DNA from: Caldilineaceae bacterium
GTDB lineage: Bacteria > Chloroflexota > Anaerolineae > Caldilineales > Caldilineaceae
Reading direction: 5' to 3'
Assembly (NCBI GenBank): GCA_019637645.1
Contig: JAHBVH010000026.1
Coordinates: forward strand, 32,592 to 96,591
DNA: 64,000 bases
The translations under genes and the position numbers were made by a program. Positions 1-8,008 of this stretch are shown here, piece by piece. How positions within the stretch are numbered: position 1 is the stretch's first letter; each line of letters opens with the position of its first letter. Below the pieces are notes generated by a model. That model made no database searches. It was not told the DNA's origin and saw only the letters and a program-made list of their open reading frames with translations.

Positions 1-685
1 CGCTGGCAAATTCCACCACAAACTCGTTGAGTTTCTCGACTACTTCCTCATAAGTTTGGACTTTTTCCAAGGGCATCAGCTTGCCTTCTTCCATCATCAA
101 CAGTGCCTTGATGCCCAACATGGAGCCTAATACACTCTGGGATGGGCTAAGTTGGGCGCTGCGTTCCAGGTAGTGCAAGCTTTCGGCAAAGAGCGCAACA
201 TAGAGATGGGGAATCGCCCCATTGACAATGCGGGCAATTTCATGGACATTGGCCCCGGCCTCGGCGGCTTTGGCGGCTTTTTCGACTAAGATGCCCAACC
301 CATAGGAAGTGCTGAGGCTGTCAAAGACGCGAATGGTATAGCGCCCTTTGAGCATTTCGGCGGCGCGGCGCGCCTGCTGCCACATTTGGCTCAGTTGGCT
401 GCTCGTGTGGATCGAAATGATCTCTTCCGCGCCATCTTTTAGCCCGGTGTAGGTATCCAGAATCATATTCACATCGGCGGCTACCACTTCGGGGAGGCGA
501 TTCAGCCCCGCGCTTTGGGCTTCGCTCAGCTTTTTAAAAAGCTCATCGGCGGTAAAATCTGCATCTTCTTCATACATCGCGCCGCCAATTTTGATGCGAT
601 GGGGAATGACCTCGATCGCATATTTCTCTTTGACTTCAGGCAGTAAAAAAACATTACTGTCGGTTACAATGCGTACTTTTCCCAT
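1..685 (-). CDS. DegV family fatty-acid-binding protein (C-terminus outside window)
   Basis: DegV proteins bind a fatty acid and, in Firmicutes, act as FakB partners of a fatty-acid kinase. The visible 228 residues start at an ATG on the minus strand at 685. They show the family landmarks in order: the N-terminal strand and loop VRIVTDSNV, a serine-rich ligand loop (IHTSSQLS), the strand [12 protein letters not shown], and a helical region continuing past the window edge. Family members are about 280 residues, so roughly 50 residues are missing. No strong Shine-Dalgarno is visible. The gene is divergent from rpmB across a 333-bp gap. The family call is firm; the physiological role here is inference. 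Confidence 0.88.
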   Translation of the reverse strand, partial: MGKVRIVTDSNVFLLPEVKEKYAIEVIPHRIKIGGAMYEEDADFTADELFKKLSEAQSAGLNRLPEVVAADVNMILDTYTGLKDGAEEIISIHTSSQLSQMWQQARRAAEMLKGRYTIRVFDSLSTSYGLGILVEKAAKAAEAGANVHEIARIVNGAIPHLYVALFAESLHYLERSAQLSPSQSVLGSMLGIKALLMMEEGKLMPLEKVQTYEEVVEKLNEFVVEFAS

Positions 686-862
686 AGCAAGATCTTTTCC
701 ATCGTTCTTGGTCTATCAATTTCATCATACAAGTGCCCTGAATGGGCGGCTGTCGATCGCGCGGCACCAATATCAAACAAGCGCCTGATCCAACTGGGGC
801 AGGTCGGATTCCTGGCTGACTTTGCCGCACAGCCAAAATAAAACCCTAATTCCCCAATCAGT

Positions 863-891
863 TTGACAGTAGATTCAGCTTATGTTAGCAT
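863..891 (+). promoter_or_regulatory. Probable sigma-70-type promoter of rpmB
   Basis: A perfect -35 TTGACA at 863-868 is followed after 17 nt by TAGCAT at 886-891 (4 of 6 to TATAAT). It points toward rpmB and would give a leader of about 120 nt. Confidence 0.5.
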
Positions 892-1002
892 AAAAAGGTT
901 GCGAAATTAATGCAAAAATTCGTCTACACGGAAAACTTTACCTTTGAATGGTCCTTAAAGGTTCCATTGAAAGTGATTTAGATAGGTAGCATTCGCTATT
1001 TT

Positions 1003-1010
1003 AGGGAGGA
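1003..1010 (+). promoter_or_regulatory. Strong ribosome-binding site of rpmB
   Basis: AGGGAGGA ends 8 nt before the ATG at 1019. It fixes the rpmB start and shows that canonical Shine-Dalgarno initiation is used in this genome, in contrast to the leaderless candidates below. Confidence 0.8.
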
Positions 1011-1018
1011 TTTTCTCA

Positions 1019-1201
1019 ATGGCCCAATGTCAAAACTGTGGTCGGGGTCCGCAATTCGGTAATAATCGCCCCTGGTCACGCAAAGCCACTCGGCGGCGCT
1101 GGAATGTCAATGTGCAAAAGGTTAATGTAATGGAAAAGGGCGAAGTTGTCTCGAAGCGCTTGTGCACTTCCTGCGTTCGCACGCTTTCCAAGACCAAATA
1201 A
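1019..1201 (+). CDS. rpmB: 50S ribosomal protein L28 (zinc-ribbon form)
   Basis: This is a 60-residue large-subunit ribosomal protein. The sequence has the L28 core ([20 protein letters not shown]) and is highly basic. Two CxxC pairs, C4/C7 and C49/C52, mark it as the zinc-binding (C+) paralogue type that does not depend on zinc-free replacement forms. The start is set by the strong AGGGAGGA site. The gene is monocistronic, with its own promoter and a perfect-stem terminator 30 nt downstream. Its neighbours, degV-like and rlmN, both run on the other strand. The identification is secure. Confidence 0.97.
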   Translation: MAQCQNCGRGPQFGNNRPWSRKATRRRWNVNVQKVNVMEKGEVVSKRLCTSCVRTLSKTK

Positions 1202-1232
1202 GTGCAATGGCTTGGTTTCCCGGTGTTACATA

Positions 1233-1264
1233 AAATCGCCTGACAGCTGTCAGGCGATTTTTTT
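1233..1264. terminator. Bidirectional intrinsic terminator between rpmB and rlmN
   Basis: A perfect 14-bp inverted repeat (1233-1246 with 1247-1260; core GCCTGACAG/CTGTCAGGC) is followed by a T-run on the plus strand and preceded by an A-run that gives T's on the minus strand. It therefore serves both convergent genes. The core shares the CTGACAG/CTGTCAG heptamer with the dispersed palindromes elsewhere in the window. Confidence 0.85.
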
Positions 1265-2426
1265 ATCCTTTGACCGCTCTTTTCGCCGCCACTGCACGCC
1301 GTAGCTGCCCACAGCCCGCATTGATCTCAATCCCCCGCCGTAAACGAATGGTGGCCGCTACACCATAGCCCTGTAAGATCTGGACAAACGCCTGTGTATC
1401 CGCATCTGTCGATGGCTGATAGGGGCTGTCTGGAATTGGATTGAGCGGAATCACGTTGACATGACAGAGCAACGGCTGTAACTTCTGTCCCAATTCATGG
1501 GCATCCTCGGGCCGATCATTGATGCCTGCCATGAGGGCATACTCAAAGGTGACGCGGCGATGGGTCTTGGCACTATAGCGTTGGACTGCCGCTAACAGCG
1601 CATCGACCGCAAAGCCTTTGTTCACCGGCACGAGCTGTGTTCGCAAGGCATCGTTGGGCGCGTGCAAACTCACCGCCAGATTGATCTGGAGATCCTCATC
1701 GGCCATGCGGTCGATCATCGGCACAAGACCGACCGTGCTCAAGGTGATATGGCGCGCTCCCAAGCCAAAGCTATCTTCGGCGGTGAGGCGATGTAAAGCT
1801 GTCCAGACATTCTGATAGTTATGGAGCGGTTCCCCCATGCCCATGAGCACAATGTTGGTTACCTGGGTTGGCCGTTCCACCGCCATGACCGGATCTTGGG
1901 TGGGGGTAGCTAAGTAGCGCGCAAAAAAGAGCACCTGCGCCACAATTTCGCCCGCGGTCAAGTTACGGGCTAGCCCCCCTTGTGCCGTGGCACAAAAGGT
2001 ACAGCCCATCGCACAGCCAGCTTGGCTACTAATGCAGAGGGTGCGCCGCTTATCATAGAGCATGAGCACCGCTTCGATAGTATGCCCATCGTGGAGCCGG
2101 AAAAGCACCTTCTGCGTATCTGCGGCCAACGACACAACCTGTGTCACCGGCGTGAGCGGATCGATCAAGGCCCCGGCCTTGAGTTGTTCCCGGAACTCCT
2201 TCGGCAGATTGCTCATCTCATCAAAATTGGCCGAATAGCGTTTATACAGCCAATCCCAAAGCTGGCGCGCGCGAAACTTCGGCTGCCCCAGGCTCACGAC
2301 ATATTCCGTAAGCTCGGGCAACGCAAGATCGAGCAATGGCACCCGTTCGATTGCCCGCTGATCCGGTTGGTTCACTGCCGTGGTTGGATCTGCCACCACA
2401 GGTGTTAGCGTAATGACTGCCTTCAT
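1263..2426 (-). CDS. rlmN: 23S rRNA (A2503-C2) / tRNA methyltransferase RlmN, radical SAM
   Basis: RlmN is a dual-specificity radical-SAM enzyme that puts a methyl group on C2 of A2503 in 23S rRNA and on A37 of some tRNAs. The [4Fe-4S] motif CAMGCTFC is present, followed by the family signatures [10 protein letters not shown] and, near the C-terminus, [12 protein letters not shown], which holds the second catalytic cysteine. Length (about 387 aa) is normal. An in-frame GTG at 2444 lies upstream of a near-consensus -10 box, so the ATG at 2426 is preferred; this start would be leaderless. Convergent with rpmB, sharing its terminator. Highly confident on function. Confidence 0.95.
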   Translation of the reverse strand: MKAVITLTPVVADPTTAVNQPDQRAIERVPLLDLALPELTEYVVSLGQPKFRARQLWDWLYKRYSANFDEMSNLPKEFREQLKAGALIDPLTPVTQVVSLAADTQKVLFRLHDGHTIEAVLMLYDKRRTLCISSQAGCAMGCTFCATAQGGLARNLTAGEIVAQVLFFARYLATPTQDPVMAVERPTQVTNIVLMGMGEPLHNYQNVWTALHRLTAEDSFGLGARHITLSTVGLVPMIDRMADEDLQINLAVSLHAPNDALRTQLVPVNKGFAVDALLAAVQRYSAKTHRRVTFEYALMAGINDRPEDAHELGQKLQPLLCHVNVIPLNPIPDSPYQPSTDADTQAFVQILQGYGVAATIRLRRGIEINAGCGQLRRAVAAKRAVKG

Positions 2427-2432
2427 CCCTTC

Positions 2433-2461
2433 ATTGTAGCGCACCCGTGCGCGCGGGTCAA
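2433..2461 (-). promoter_or_regulatory. Promoter of rlmN predicting a leaderless mRNA
   Basis: Read on the minus strand: TTGACC (2461-2456), exactly 17 nt, then TACAAT (2438-2433), then 6 nt (GAAGGG) and the ATG at 2426. Transcription starting the usual 6-8 nt after the -10 box would begin at or within the start codon. Confidence 0.6.
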
Positions 2462-2513
2462 AAAGTCATGGTGGGGAAAGGAAAGCGAAAAGGCGGTTGC
2501 GCTTGCGTGGTTT

Positions 2514-3239
2514 CTACTCGTTCAAAACCGAGCCGCCCAGAGCGATGAGCTTGGCTCCGACTTGGCGGAGGCAGTTGGCGAGATCTTGTTGAAGTTGATT
2601 AGCGGAGAAGTGGAGGATCTCCCAGCGGTCGGCCAGGAGTTGGGGCCGCGCCTCTTCGGCGCGGTGATCGGCGGCGCAGTGGATTGCCAGATAGCCACCC
2701 CGCGCACGCAAGGTAATATCGACTGGGTATTCGCCCAAGAGGCGGTTTTTGAGCGGTCGCAACCGATGTTCGCGGAGGGCGTGCCAGAGGGTTTCAAAGG
2801 GATCTTCTTTGGAGAAGAGATCGGTGACGGTTGCCGCGGTGAGGAGGCGATCCAGGGTCGTGTGAATAAAGGTGACGCGCCGAAAAGGGCCAGCCGGAAT
2901 CGCTGTCTCGAGCCGCTGCAGCGGACCTACTTCAATGCGAAAATAGTAGTCATCGGCACGGGGATGGTCGGCTTCGGCGGGGAGCAATTCGCGGCGGGTT
3001 AGCAAGTGGTAGCGGCGGGTTGGGGCGTAGTAGGTTACCGTTTGGGCTTCGGCTTCGTCCTTAAAGGCCCCGGTTTGATAGAAAGCCAGATAATCTGCCC
3101 CTACGCGCCGTGGCGCAGAGCGTTGGGGAATGCGATACCAACCTTCCGAGGCGGCTCGGCGTAGATCGTCCATATTGTTGACCACGGCCACCAAGACCGT
3201 GCGGCGGCGTGTTTCAGCATCGGGGTAACGGGTTGACAT
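2514..3239 (-). CDS. Hypothetical protein: PUA/EVE-like N-terminus plus degenerate DUF559-type nuclease fold
   Basis: Function unknown; 241 aa. The first half (VAVVNNMDDLRRAASEGWYRIP, then YLAFYQTGAF and a motif with VTYYAPT) resembles PUA/EVE-like ligand or nucleic-acid binding domains. The last about 70 residues (GEYPVDITL...GYLAIHCAADHR...WEILHFSANQLQQDLANCL) follow the spacing of Vsr/DUF559-like PD-(D/E)xK nucleases. Where active members have a glutamate followed by VDG, this protein reads AIHCAAD, so catalysis may be lost. The start is supported by a promoter 6 nt upstream. The domain reading is inference from pattern only. Confidence 0.6.
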   Translation of the reverse strand: MSTRYPDAETRRRTVLVAVVNNMDDLRRAASEGWYRIPQRSAPRRVGADYLAFYQTGAFKDEAEAQTVTYYAPTRRYHLLTRRELLPAEADHPRADDYYFRIEVGPLQRLETAIPAGPFRRVTFIHTTLDRLLTAATVTDLFSKEDPFETLWHALREHRLRPLKNRLLGEYPVDITLRARGGYLAIHCAADHRAEEARPQLLADRWEILHFSANQLQQDLANCLRQVGAKLIALGGSVLNE

Positions 3240-3245
3240 GGCGCT

Positions 3246-3274
3246 ACTATACTGGATCTCGATTTGCCTCGCAA
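3246..3274 (-). promoter_or_regulatory. Promoter predicting a leaderless mRNA for the PUA/DUF559-like gene
   Basis: Minus strand: TTGCGA (3274-3269), 17 nt, TATAGT (3251-3246), 6 nt, ATG at 3239. No Shine-Dalgarno is present. Confidence 0.5.
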
Positions 3275-3527
3275 GTTTACAAATGGCTTAATGAGAATTG
3301 GGGGCAACCGCGGGGACCTAGCTTAGCTGGCTGATTTTTAACCAAGGTCATTGTATGGGATAATAGAGCGCACAAGCAACAGCGCAACAGCACCAGACAA
3401 ATGAGAAATGCCAGACACAGATTCGCGCCGATAGACGTGCCGGTCCGTTTTTACGGGTTCGTTTTTAACGGTATATTGCTGTGTGTATCTGTGTCCTCTT
3501 TTCCACAGCACCGAAACGAAACAGAGT

Positions 3528-4745
3528 ATGACATCTCAATCGCAACGACACCCCCCCACTGCCACCCAATCGCCGACGACGATCCAAGAACCAGCCGATG
3601 ATACTTTTCACACGGAACAGGTGATGACGGTGGCTGGTGGGCATTTTATCCACGATTCCTACACGGCTTTTCTGCCACCACTGTTGCCCTTGCTGCAAGA
3701 GCGGCTAGGCAGCAGCTACGCTGGCGTTGGCACGTTGGCCGTCTTTCTCCAACTCCCCAGCTTGCTCACCCCCTTGATTGGCTATCTGGCGGATCGGGTC
3801 AGTTTGCGCTACTTTGTCATTTTCGCCCCGGCCATTACCGGCACGTTGATGAGCATCATGGGGCTGTTCTCCAATTATTTGCTGTTGATCCTGCTCTTTA
3901 TGGTCGCCGGGGTTAGTATGGCGGCCTTTCATGCCCCAGCTCCGGCGATGATCGGGCGCATTGCTGGGCGGCGGGTTGGCACGGGGATGAGCATCTTTAT
4001 GGCTAGTGGTGAGCTAGGGCGCACCGTGGGGCCGCTTGTGGTCGTCGCAGGGGTCACTTGGTGGGGCTTGCCCGGCATTTGGCGGCTGGCTGGGATTGGC
4101 TGGCTGGTTTCAGCCTTTCTCTACTGGCGTCTGCGCAATATTTCCGCCCGCCCAGCCACGCAACAGCAAAGCAATCTGCGCGAGCTTGCGCCAGAATTGC
4201 GACGGGTCTTTACAATTCTGGGCGGGATGATGGTGCCCCAAATGGGGATGGTGGTCGCCATCACCACCTATTTGCCCACCTTTATGCGTGATGCCTTAGG
4301 TGCCAATCTTTGGCTGGCCGCAGCTTCGCTCACCATTCTCGAAGGGGCTGGGGTCGTGGGCGCCTTGTTGACTGGTACGCTCAGTGATCGCTTTGGGCGA
4401 CGGGTTGTTCTACTGGTATTATTAAGCACTGCGCCTGTGCTATTAATGGGCTTTCTCTATGCCCCGCCTTGGTTAGCAGTTCCGCTCTTGATTGGCTTGG
4501 GCCTAACGGCTATTTCGCAGACGCCGGTCAAGCTGGCGATTGTCCAAGATCATTTTCCCCACAATCGCGCCGTAGCCAACGGGATCTTTATGTCCATGAA
4601 CTTTGTGATTCGCGCATTGGCGCTTTGGGTTGTCGGGTTGCTTGCCGATCAGATTGGGTTGACAAATGCCTTTTTCTGGAGCGGTGTGGCGGCCTTTTTT
4701 AGTATTCCCGCCGTCTTTTGGCTTCCGGAAAAGCGCGCCGACTGA
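3528..4745 (+). CDS. MFS transporter, fosmidomycin-resistance (Fsr)-like
   Basis: About 405 aa, polytopic, in the major facilitator superfamily. The N-terminal signature GHFIHDSYTAFLPPLLPLL is characteristic of the Fsr branch (COG2223-type drug efflux). Two six-helix halves are separated by a charged loop near the middle, and an MFS loop motif GTLSDRFGRRVV sits in the second half. An in-frame GTG at 3483 exists, but the ATG at 3528 places the N-terminus like relatives; neither has a strong ribosome-binding site. The substrate cannot be read from sequence. Its TGA stop abuts a 134-bp inverted-repeat element. Confidence 0.85.
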   Translation: MTSQSQRHPPTATQSPTTIQEPADDTFHTEQVMTVAGGHFIHDSYTAFLPPLLPLLQERLGSSYAGVGTLAVFLQLPSLLTPLIGYLADRVSLRYFVIFAPAITGTLMSIMGLFSNYLLLILLFMVAGVSMAAFHAPAPAMIGRIAGRRVGTGMSIFMASGELGRTVGPLVVVAGVTWWGLPGIWRLAGIGWLVSAFLYWRLRNISARPATQQQSNLRELAPELRRVFTILGGMMVPQMGMVVAITTYLPTFMRDALGANLWLAAASLTILEGAGVVGALLTGTLSDRFGRRVVLLVLLSTAPVLLMGFLYAPPWLAVPLLIGLGLTAISQTPVKLAIVQDHFPHNRAVANGIFMSMNFVIRALALWVVGLLADQIGLTNAFFWSGVAAFFSIPAVFWLPEKRAD

Positions 4746-4878
4746 CACCTGACCGATTTCATGAAGATTGTGGAAATGTGGCGGGCGTTGTTGGCTAGCC
4801 TGGTGGCTGTCGGGGGCCTGTTGGGCGCGGGCGCTTTACCGATTTTCATCGTTAATCTTCATGAAACCGGTCAGGTGT
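4745..4878. repeat. 134-bp element with 25-bp terminal inverted repeats
   Basis: Positions 4745-4769 (starting ACACCTGACCG and ending CATGAAGATT) are the inverted complement of 4854-4878 with one mismatch. They flank 84 bp with no convincing gene. The left arm begins on the last base of the upstream MFS stop codon. No target-site duplication was found. It could be a MITE-like insertion or a large terminator hairpin. Confidence 0.7.
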
Positions 4879-4926
4879 GGACGTGTCATCGTTTCGGTAC
4901 AAAGGCTTTCTACGAAAGGTGCTGCC

Positions 4927-5052
4927 ATGAAAGCGAGCATGGAAGAACGTATGATCCGACTGTTAGCCGCAGCCATGCAAGCCAACGATGCCCCCGCCGA
5001 ACAATATATCCGTCTCGGCTTAGAAAGCTATGTCCAATATGGTGGAAGGTAG
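4927..5052 (+). CDS. Small hypothetical protein (41 aa), possibly coupled to the downstream SDR
   Basis: Not recognised. ATG at 4927 follows GAAAGG by 8 nt, and the frame ends with TAG at 5050-5052, one base before the ATG of the SDR gene (5054). The peptide is mixed charged/helical (MEERMIRLLAAAMQAN, then a GLESYVQYGGR end) with no membrane segment. The ribosome-binding site of the SDR (GGAAGG) lies inside its last codons, an arrangement typical of translational coupling. It may be a real small protein or a leader peptide. Confidence 0.45.
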   Translation: MKASMEERMIRLLAAAMQANDAPAEQYIRLGLESYVQYGGR

Positions 5053-5053
5053 A

Positions 5054-5800
5054 ATGGGTACAAATAGCCAACCCTTAACGGGCCAAGTCGCGGTGATTAC
5101 AGGGGCCGGACGTGGCATTGGGCAGGCCATTGCGCTGGCCTATGCCGCCGCGGGGGCCGCGGTGGTCTGTGCCGCACGCACAACCGCGGAAATCGAGGCC
5201 ACAGTCCAAACCATCGTGGCCCAAGGTGGGCAAGGAGTAGCTATCCCCACGGATGTCACGGAACCGACCGCGGTCGAGCAGCTTTTTCAGCAGAGCGCGG
5301 CTCATTTTGGGGGGATTGATCTGGTGGTGATCAATGCCGGTATCAACCCGGATCGTCGCTCTGTGGCCGACAGCGATCCAGCCGCGTGGCGACTTACGCT
5401 AGAGGTCAATTTGGTGGGGCCGTATACTTGTGCCAAAGCTGCCTTGCCCTATCTCAAAGCGCGCGGGGCTGGCAAAATCATCATGATTGGCTCCGGTATG
5501 GGCCATCGTAGCAGTAGTAATTCGGCCTATGCCTGTTCCAAAGCAGGGTTGTGGATGTTGACGCGGGTCTTGGCGCAAGAGGTGTGGCAGGATAACATTA
5601 GTGTCAATGAACTGATCCCTGGCCCCGTCGAGACGAGTATGACGGTGAGCCCGACCGCGCGCCAGGGTGCGGCCTTTACAACGAGCAGTGAATGGATCAA
5701 GCAACCGGTTGAGGTCGCTCCGCTCGCGCTCTTTTTGGCAACCCAACCAACCGTTGGGCCAACCGGCCAAAGCTTCAGCCTTATGCGACGCGACCCATAG
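5054..5800 (+). CDS. Short-chain dehydrogenase/reductase
   Basis: Classical SDR of 248 aa. It has the Rossmann motif TGAGRGIG near the N-terminus, NAG at the end of strand 4, and the catalytic YACSK. The serine partner is in the segment before it (IGSGMGHRSSSN). The start is set by GGAAGG 4 nt upstream at 5044-5049; an upstream ATG at 5030 is less well placed. The C-terminus (PTGQSFSLMRRDP) differs from the usual GG-tail of FabG enzymes, so the substrate is open: a sugar or ketoacyl alcohol dehydrogenase are both possible. Confidence 0.85.
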   Translation: MGTNSQPLTGQVAVITGAGRGIGQAIALAYAAAGAAVVCAARTTAEIEATVQTIVAQGGQGVAIPTDVTEPTAVEQLFQQSAAHFGGIDLVVINAGINPDRRSVADSDPAAWRLTLEVNLVGPYTCAKAALPYLKARGAGKIIMIGSGMGHRSSSNSAYACSKAGLWMLTRVLAQEVWQDNISVNELIPGPVETSMTVSPTARQGAAFTTSSEWIKQPVEVAPLALFLATQPTVGPTGQSFSLMRRDP

Positions 5801-5813
5801 CGCTCAACGACCG

Positions 5814-5855
5814 CACCGCTGCTTCTCTAGTGGGGGACAAAGAAAAGCAGCGGTG
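5814..5855 (+). terminator. Hairpin downstream of the SDR gene
   Basis: An 11-bp perfect stem pairs CACCGCTGCTT (5814-5824) with AAGCAGCGGTG (5845-5855). No T-run follows directly. Confidence 0.5.
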
Positions 5856-6041
5856 TCAGCCATCGCGTGTTAGCAGCCGCGTGCCACCAACGGTTGGGTT
5901 TTTATGTAGGTCTTTGACTTACATGAAAACTGGAATTTATGTCGTTGATTTCAGGTCAATTGTCGCACGGATGGCGGCCTAAATCCATCGGCCAAATTAC
6001 CGAACCATGGGAGTCACACAGTGGGTCGGTGAGCTTGTAGA

Positions 6042-6060
6042 CCAGACCTGTCAGGTCTGG
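6042..6060. repeat. Dispersed palindrome, CTGACAGGT family
   Basis: CCAGACCTG-T-CAGGTCTGG is a perfect 19-nt palindrome. The same core occurs at 21611-21645, 25511-25544, 27855-27875, 39226-39249 and 42235-42273. Confidence 0.75.
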
Positions 6061-6114
6061 CCCAAGTTCGTAATACCTCAACCATTGGCAGACCCGTCTG
6101 ATAAGGTTCAACAC

Positions 6115-6465
6115 ATGAGCAGTGATCAATTTCAACTCTATGATCTAACCGTTGTGGTGGAAGCCATCGAAGGGCACTGTACCTGCGCGATGGCGGTGGG
6201 TGATTGTTTCTACTTGCGGGGTGGTAAGCTTTCCCTGCCAGACGGGGCCGACTTTTGTCTCTACGCGCTCCAAGCGGCGATTCCCTTGCTGCCAGCCAAA
6301 CAACGGCGTAACCACCCGGCGGACTGGATGGAAACCGACAGCCGCGTCGTCTGCCCCGACCCGGCCTGCCGCCTGATTATGCGCATTGACCGCACAGGGT
6401 CACGGACTTTGCGCCACGATGATGTTAGCCCCATTCCGTGGGAACAAGCCGCGTCGGCAGCATAA
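6115..6465 (+). CDS. TIGR04076 family protein (cysteine-rich small protein)
   Basis: 116 aa from the ATG at 6115. The segment VEAIEGHCTCAMAVGDCFYL followed by PDGADFCLYALQAAIPLLPAKQR is the hallmark of the TIGR04076 family. This is a small conserved family of unknown function whose cysteines suggest metal or redox chemistry. A second cysteine pair lies in VVCPDPACRLIM, consistent with a metal knuckle. An upstream in-frame extension to 6007 would translate a dispersed palindrome and is rejected. The family call is fairly confident; function is unknown. Confidence 0.7.
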   Translation: MSSDQFQLYDLTVVVEAIEGHCTCAMAVGDCFYLRGGKLSLPDGADFCLYALQAAIPLLPAKQRRNHPADWMETDSRVVCPDPACRLIMRIDRTGSRTLRHDDVSPIPWEQAASAA

Positions 6466-6551
6466 TGTTGGTCGCGCTCGGCCTGAATAGATTTGGGCTA
6501 TTCCCCGAGCAGCGTTGTCCTATCCCCAGCCTATTGACGCCCTCAGCAACT

Positions 6552-6580
6552 AGGCAAACCATTTCGTCCTATGGTATGCT
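6552..6580 (+). promoter_or_regulatory. Promoter predicting leaderless start of the RNase H-like gene
   Basis: TATGCT at 6575-6580 ends 6 nt before the ATG at 6587, and a weak -35 (TAGGCA, 6551-6556) lies 18 nt upstream of it. No Shine-Dalgarno is present. Confidence 0.45.
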
Positions 6581-6586
6581 ATCCCC

Positions 6587-8008
6587 ATGTCAACCCTTGA
6601 TCGACTGCGCCGCCTCCATAGCGTGCGGCCTCAGCACACGCCCGCGGAATCCCCCTTGCCGCCGGTTTTGCCTGTGCCATTACAGGAATCTTTACGCGCC
6701 CCAAGCCTACCCAAAGGCACCCTCGAGGCGCTGGTACCTGGTGAAGTGATCGAAAACAGCAACGGCACTTGTTATGTGGTGACAGAGCGCTATCCCCTCC
6801 AAGCAAGCCGGGGCGCCTATCCACTGGCCCAAATCCTAGACCACCAGCCGACAACCTTTGCCACTTTTCACCCGGCCTTTGGGCTGCAACAAGCGACTGA
6901 CTTTCGCCAAGCGGTCTTCCTTGACACCGAAACGACCGGCCTTGGCGGCGGCGCCGGGGTCTATTGTTTTATGGTTGGCGTCGGCACTTTTGAAATAGGC
7001 AACAATCCATTATCAATCGCGAATGGTTCAGGCGGCGAGAGCCAAGCTCCGGTTTCCAATCACCAGCCGCCACTCTCTACACTCCAGTCTCCAATTCACT
7101 TTGTCGTGCGCCAATTTTTTATGCGCAATCCGGGTGAAGAAGGCGCGCTGTTGTTGGCCTTGGTGGCGTTGCTAGAACGCTACGATATGAGCGTCACCTT
7201 CAATGGGCGCACCTTTGATCTACCTCTGTTGCGCACGCGGTTGCGCCAAAATCAGCAGATCTATCCCGAGTTGCGGGGCAGTGGTCGGTTGCTCCAATCG
7301 GATCGTCCCCACCTTGATCTCTTGCATCCGGCGCGGCGGCTGTGGAAGCGGCGCTTGCAAAGCTGCCGCTTGATCAACCTCGAGGCGGAGATTTTGGGGT
7401 TGCGGCGCAGCGAAGAGGATGTACCCGGCGCGTTGATTCCCCAACTCTACACCGATTATTTACACAATGGGCAAGCGGGCGAATTGAGCCGCGTTTTTTA
7501 TCATAACCGCGAAGATATTGTCTCCATGGTCGCGCTGACCACTGCGCTCAGTGGTTTATATGCCGGGAAGGCAACCCCTGGCGATACGCCGCGCCATGGG
7601 CTGGATTGGTTCTCCTTGGGCCGCTGCTATGAAGAAGGCGGAGAGTGGGAAGCCGCTGAGCGGGCCTATCGCGCTGCCGCCGAAGGGTTAGCCGGTCAAG
7701 CGGCCCAAGGCGAGGTCTTTCGCCACTTAGGACAGTTATTCAAGCGCCAGGCGCGTTGGGCCGAAGCCACGGCCATCTGGCAGACCTGGATCACGACTGT
7801 GGCCGCGGTGGATACGACGCCTTATGAAGAGCTTGCCAAATATTGCGAGTGGCAATGTAAAGATTGGGAGCAAGCCGCTATGTGGACTGGTTGGGCCCTC
7901 CACACGTTGCGGCGCGCGCCAGCGTGGCAACAAGCCACCACCCAGATTACCGATTTGGAACATCGGCTTGCTCGGCTGCAACGGAAACAACAGGGGCATT
8001 CTACCTGA
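6587..8008 (+). CDS. Ribonuclease H-like (YprB-type) exonuclease domain protein with TPR tail
   Basis: 473 aa. Residues about 108-320 form an RNase_H_2/YprB-like DEDD nuclease: D113 and E115 in FLDTETTGL, D211 in FNGRTFD, D244 in HLDLL, and D310 in YHNREDIVSM. Residues about 340-460 contain TPR-like helix pairs (WFSLGRCYEEGGEWEAAERA). The protein probably trims or processes nucleic acid; the exact substrate is unknown. Between the first nuclease strand and the next (residues about 138-170) is a low-complexity insert rich in Q, S, P and N that looks like a repeat insertion. recJ follows 113 bp downstream. Confidence 0.82.
   Translation: MSTLDRLRRLHSVRPQHTPAESPLPPVLPVPLQESLRAPSLPKGTLEALVPGEVIENSNGTCYVVTERYPLQASRGAYPLAQILDHQPTTFATFHPAFGLQQATDFRQAVFLDTETTGLGGGAGVYCFMVGVGTFEIGNNPLSIANGSGGESQAPVSNHQPPLSTLQSPIHFVVRQFFMRNPGEEGALLLALVALLERYDMSVTFNGRTFDLPLLRTRLRQNQQIYPELRGSGRLLQSDRPHLDLLHPARRLWKRRLQSCRLINLEAEILGLRRSEEDVPGALIPQLYTDYLHNGQAGELSRVFYHNREDIVSMVALTTALSGLYAGKATPGDTPRHGLDWFSLGRCYEEGGEWEAAERAYRAAAEGLAGQAAQGEVFRHLGQLFKRQARWAEATAIWQTWITTVAAVDTTPYEELAKYCEWQCKDWEQAAMWTGWALHTLRRAPAWQQATTQITDLEHRLARLQRKQQGHST

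Larger units (their letters stand above)
686..1018. other. Divergent intergenic region between degV-like gene and rpmB
   Basis: No gene is supported in these 333 bp; short open frames here overlap the degV start and lack ribosome-binding sites. The right half holds the probable rpmB promoter (863-891) and a leader of about 120 nt. That leader contains a small foldable segment: AATGG near 949 pairs with CCATT near 966, enclosing CCTT/AAGG. Ribosomal protein leaders are often autoregulated, but no known L28 leader motif was recognised. Confidence 0.5.
5801..6114. other. Intergenic region with terminator and palindrome
   Basis: No gene is supported. It holds the SDR terminator hairpin (5814-5855) and a perfect 19-nt palindrome of the dispersed CTGACAGGT family (6042-6060). 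An open frame begins at 6007 but reads through the palindrome and is better started at 6115. Confidence 0.5.

Noticed and set aside
591..788. Open frame overlapping the degV start
   Set aside because: Reads antisense through a clear DegV coding sequence and lacks a ribosome-binding site.
4761..5078. Frame inside the 134-bp inverted-repeat element
   Set aside because: Composition follows the repeat arms, it has no ribosome-binding site, and it conflicts with the better small gene at 4927.
6007..6114. N-terminal extension of the TIGR04076 protein
   Set aside because: It would translate the dispersed palindrome; the family start is at 6115.
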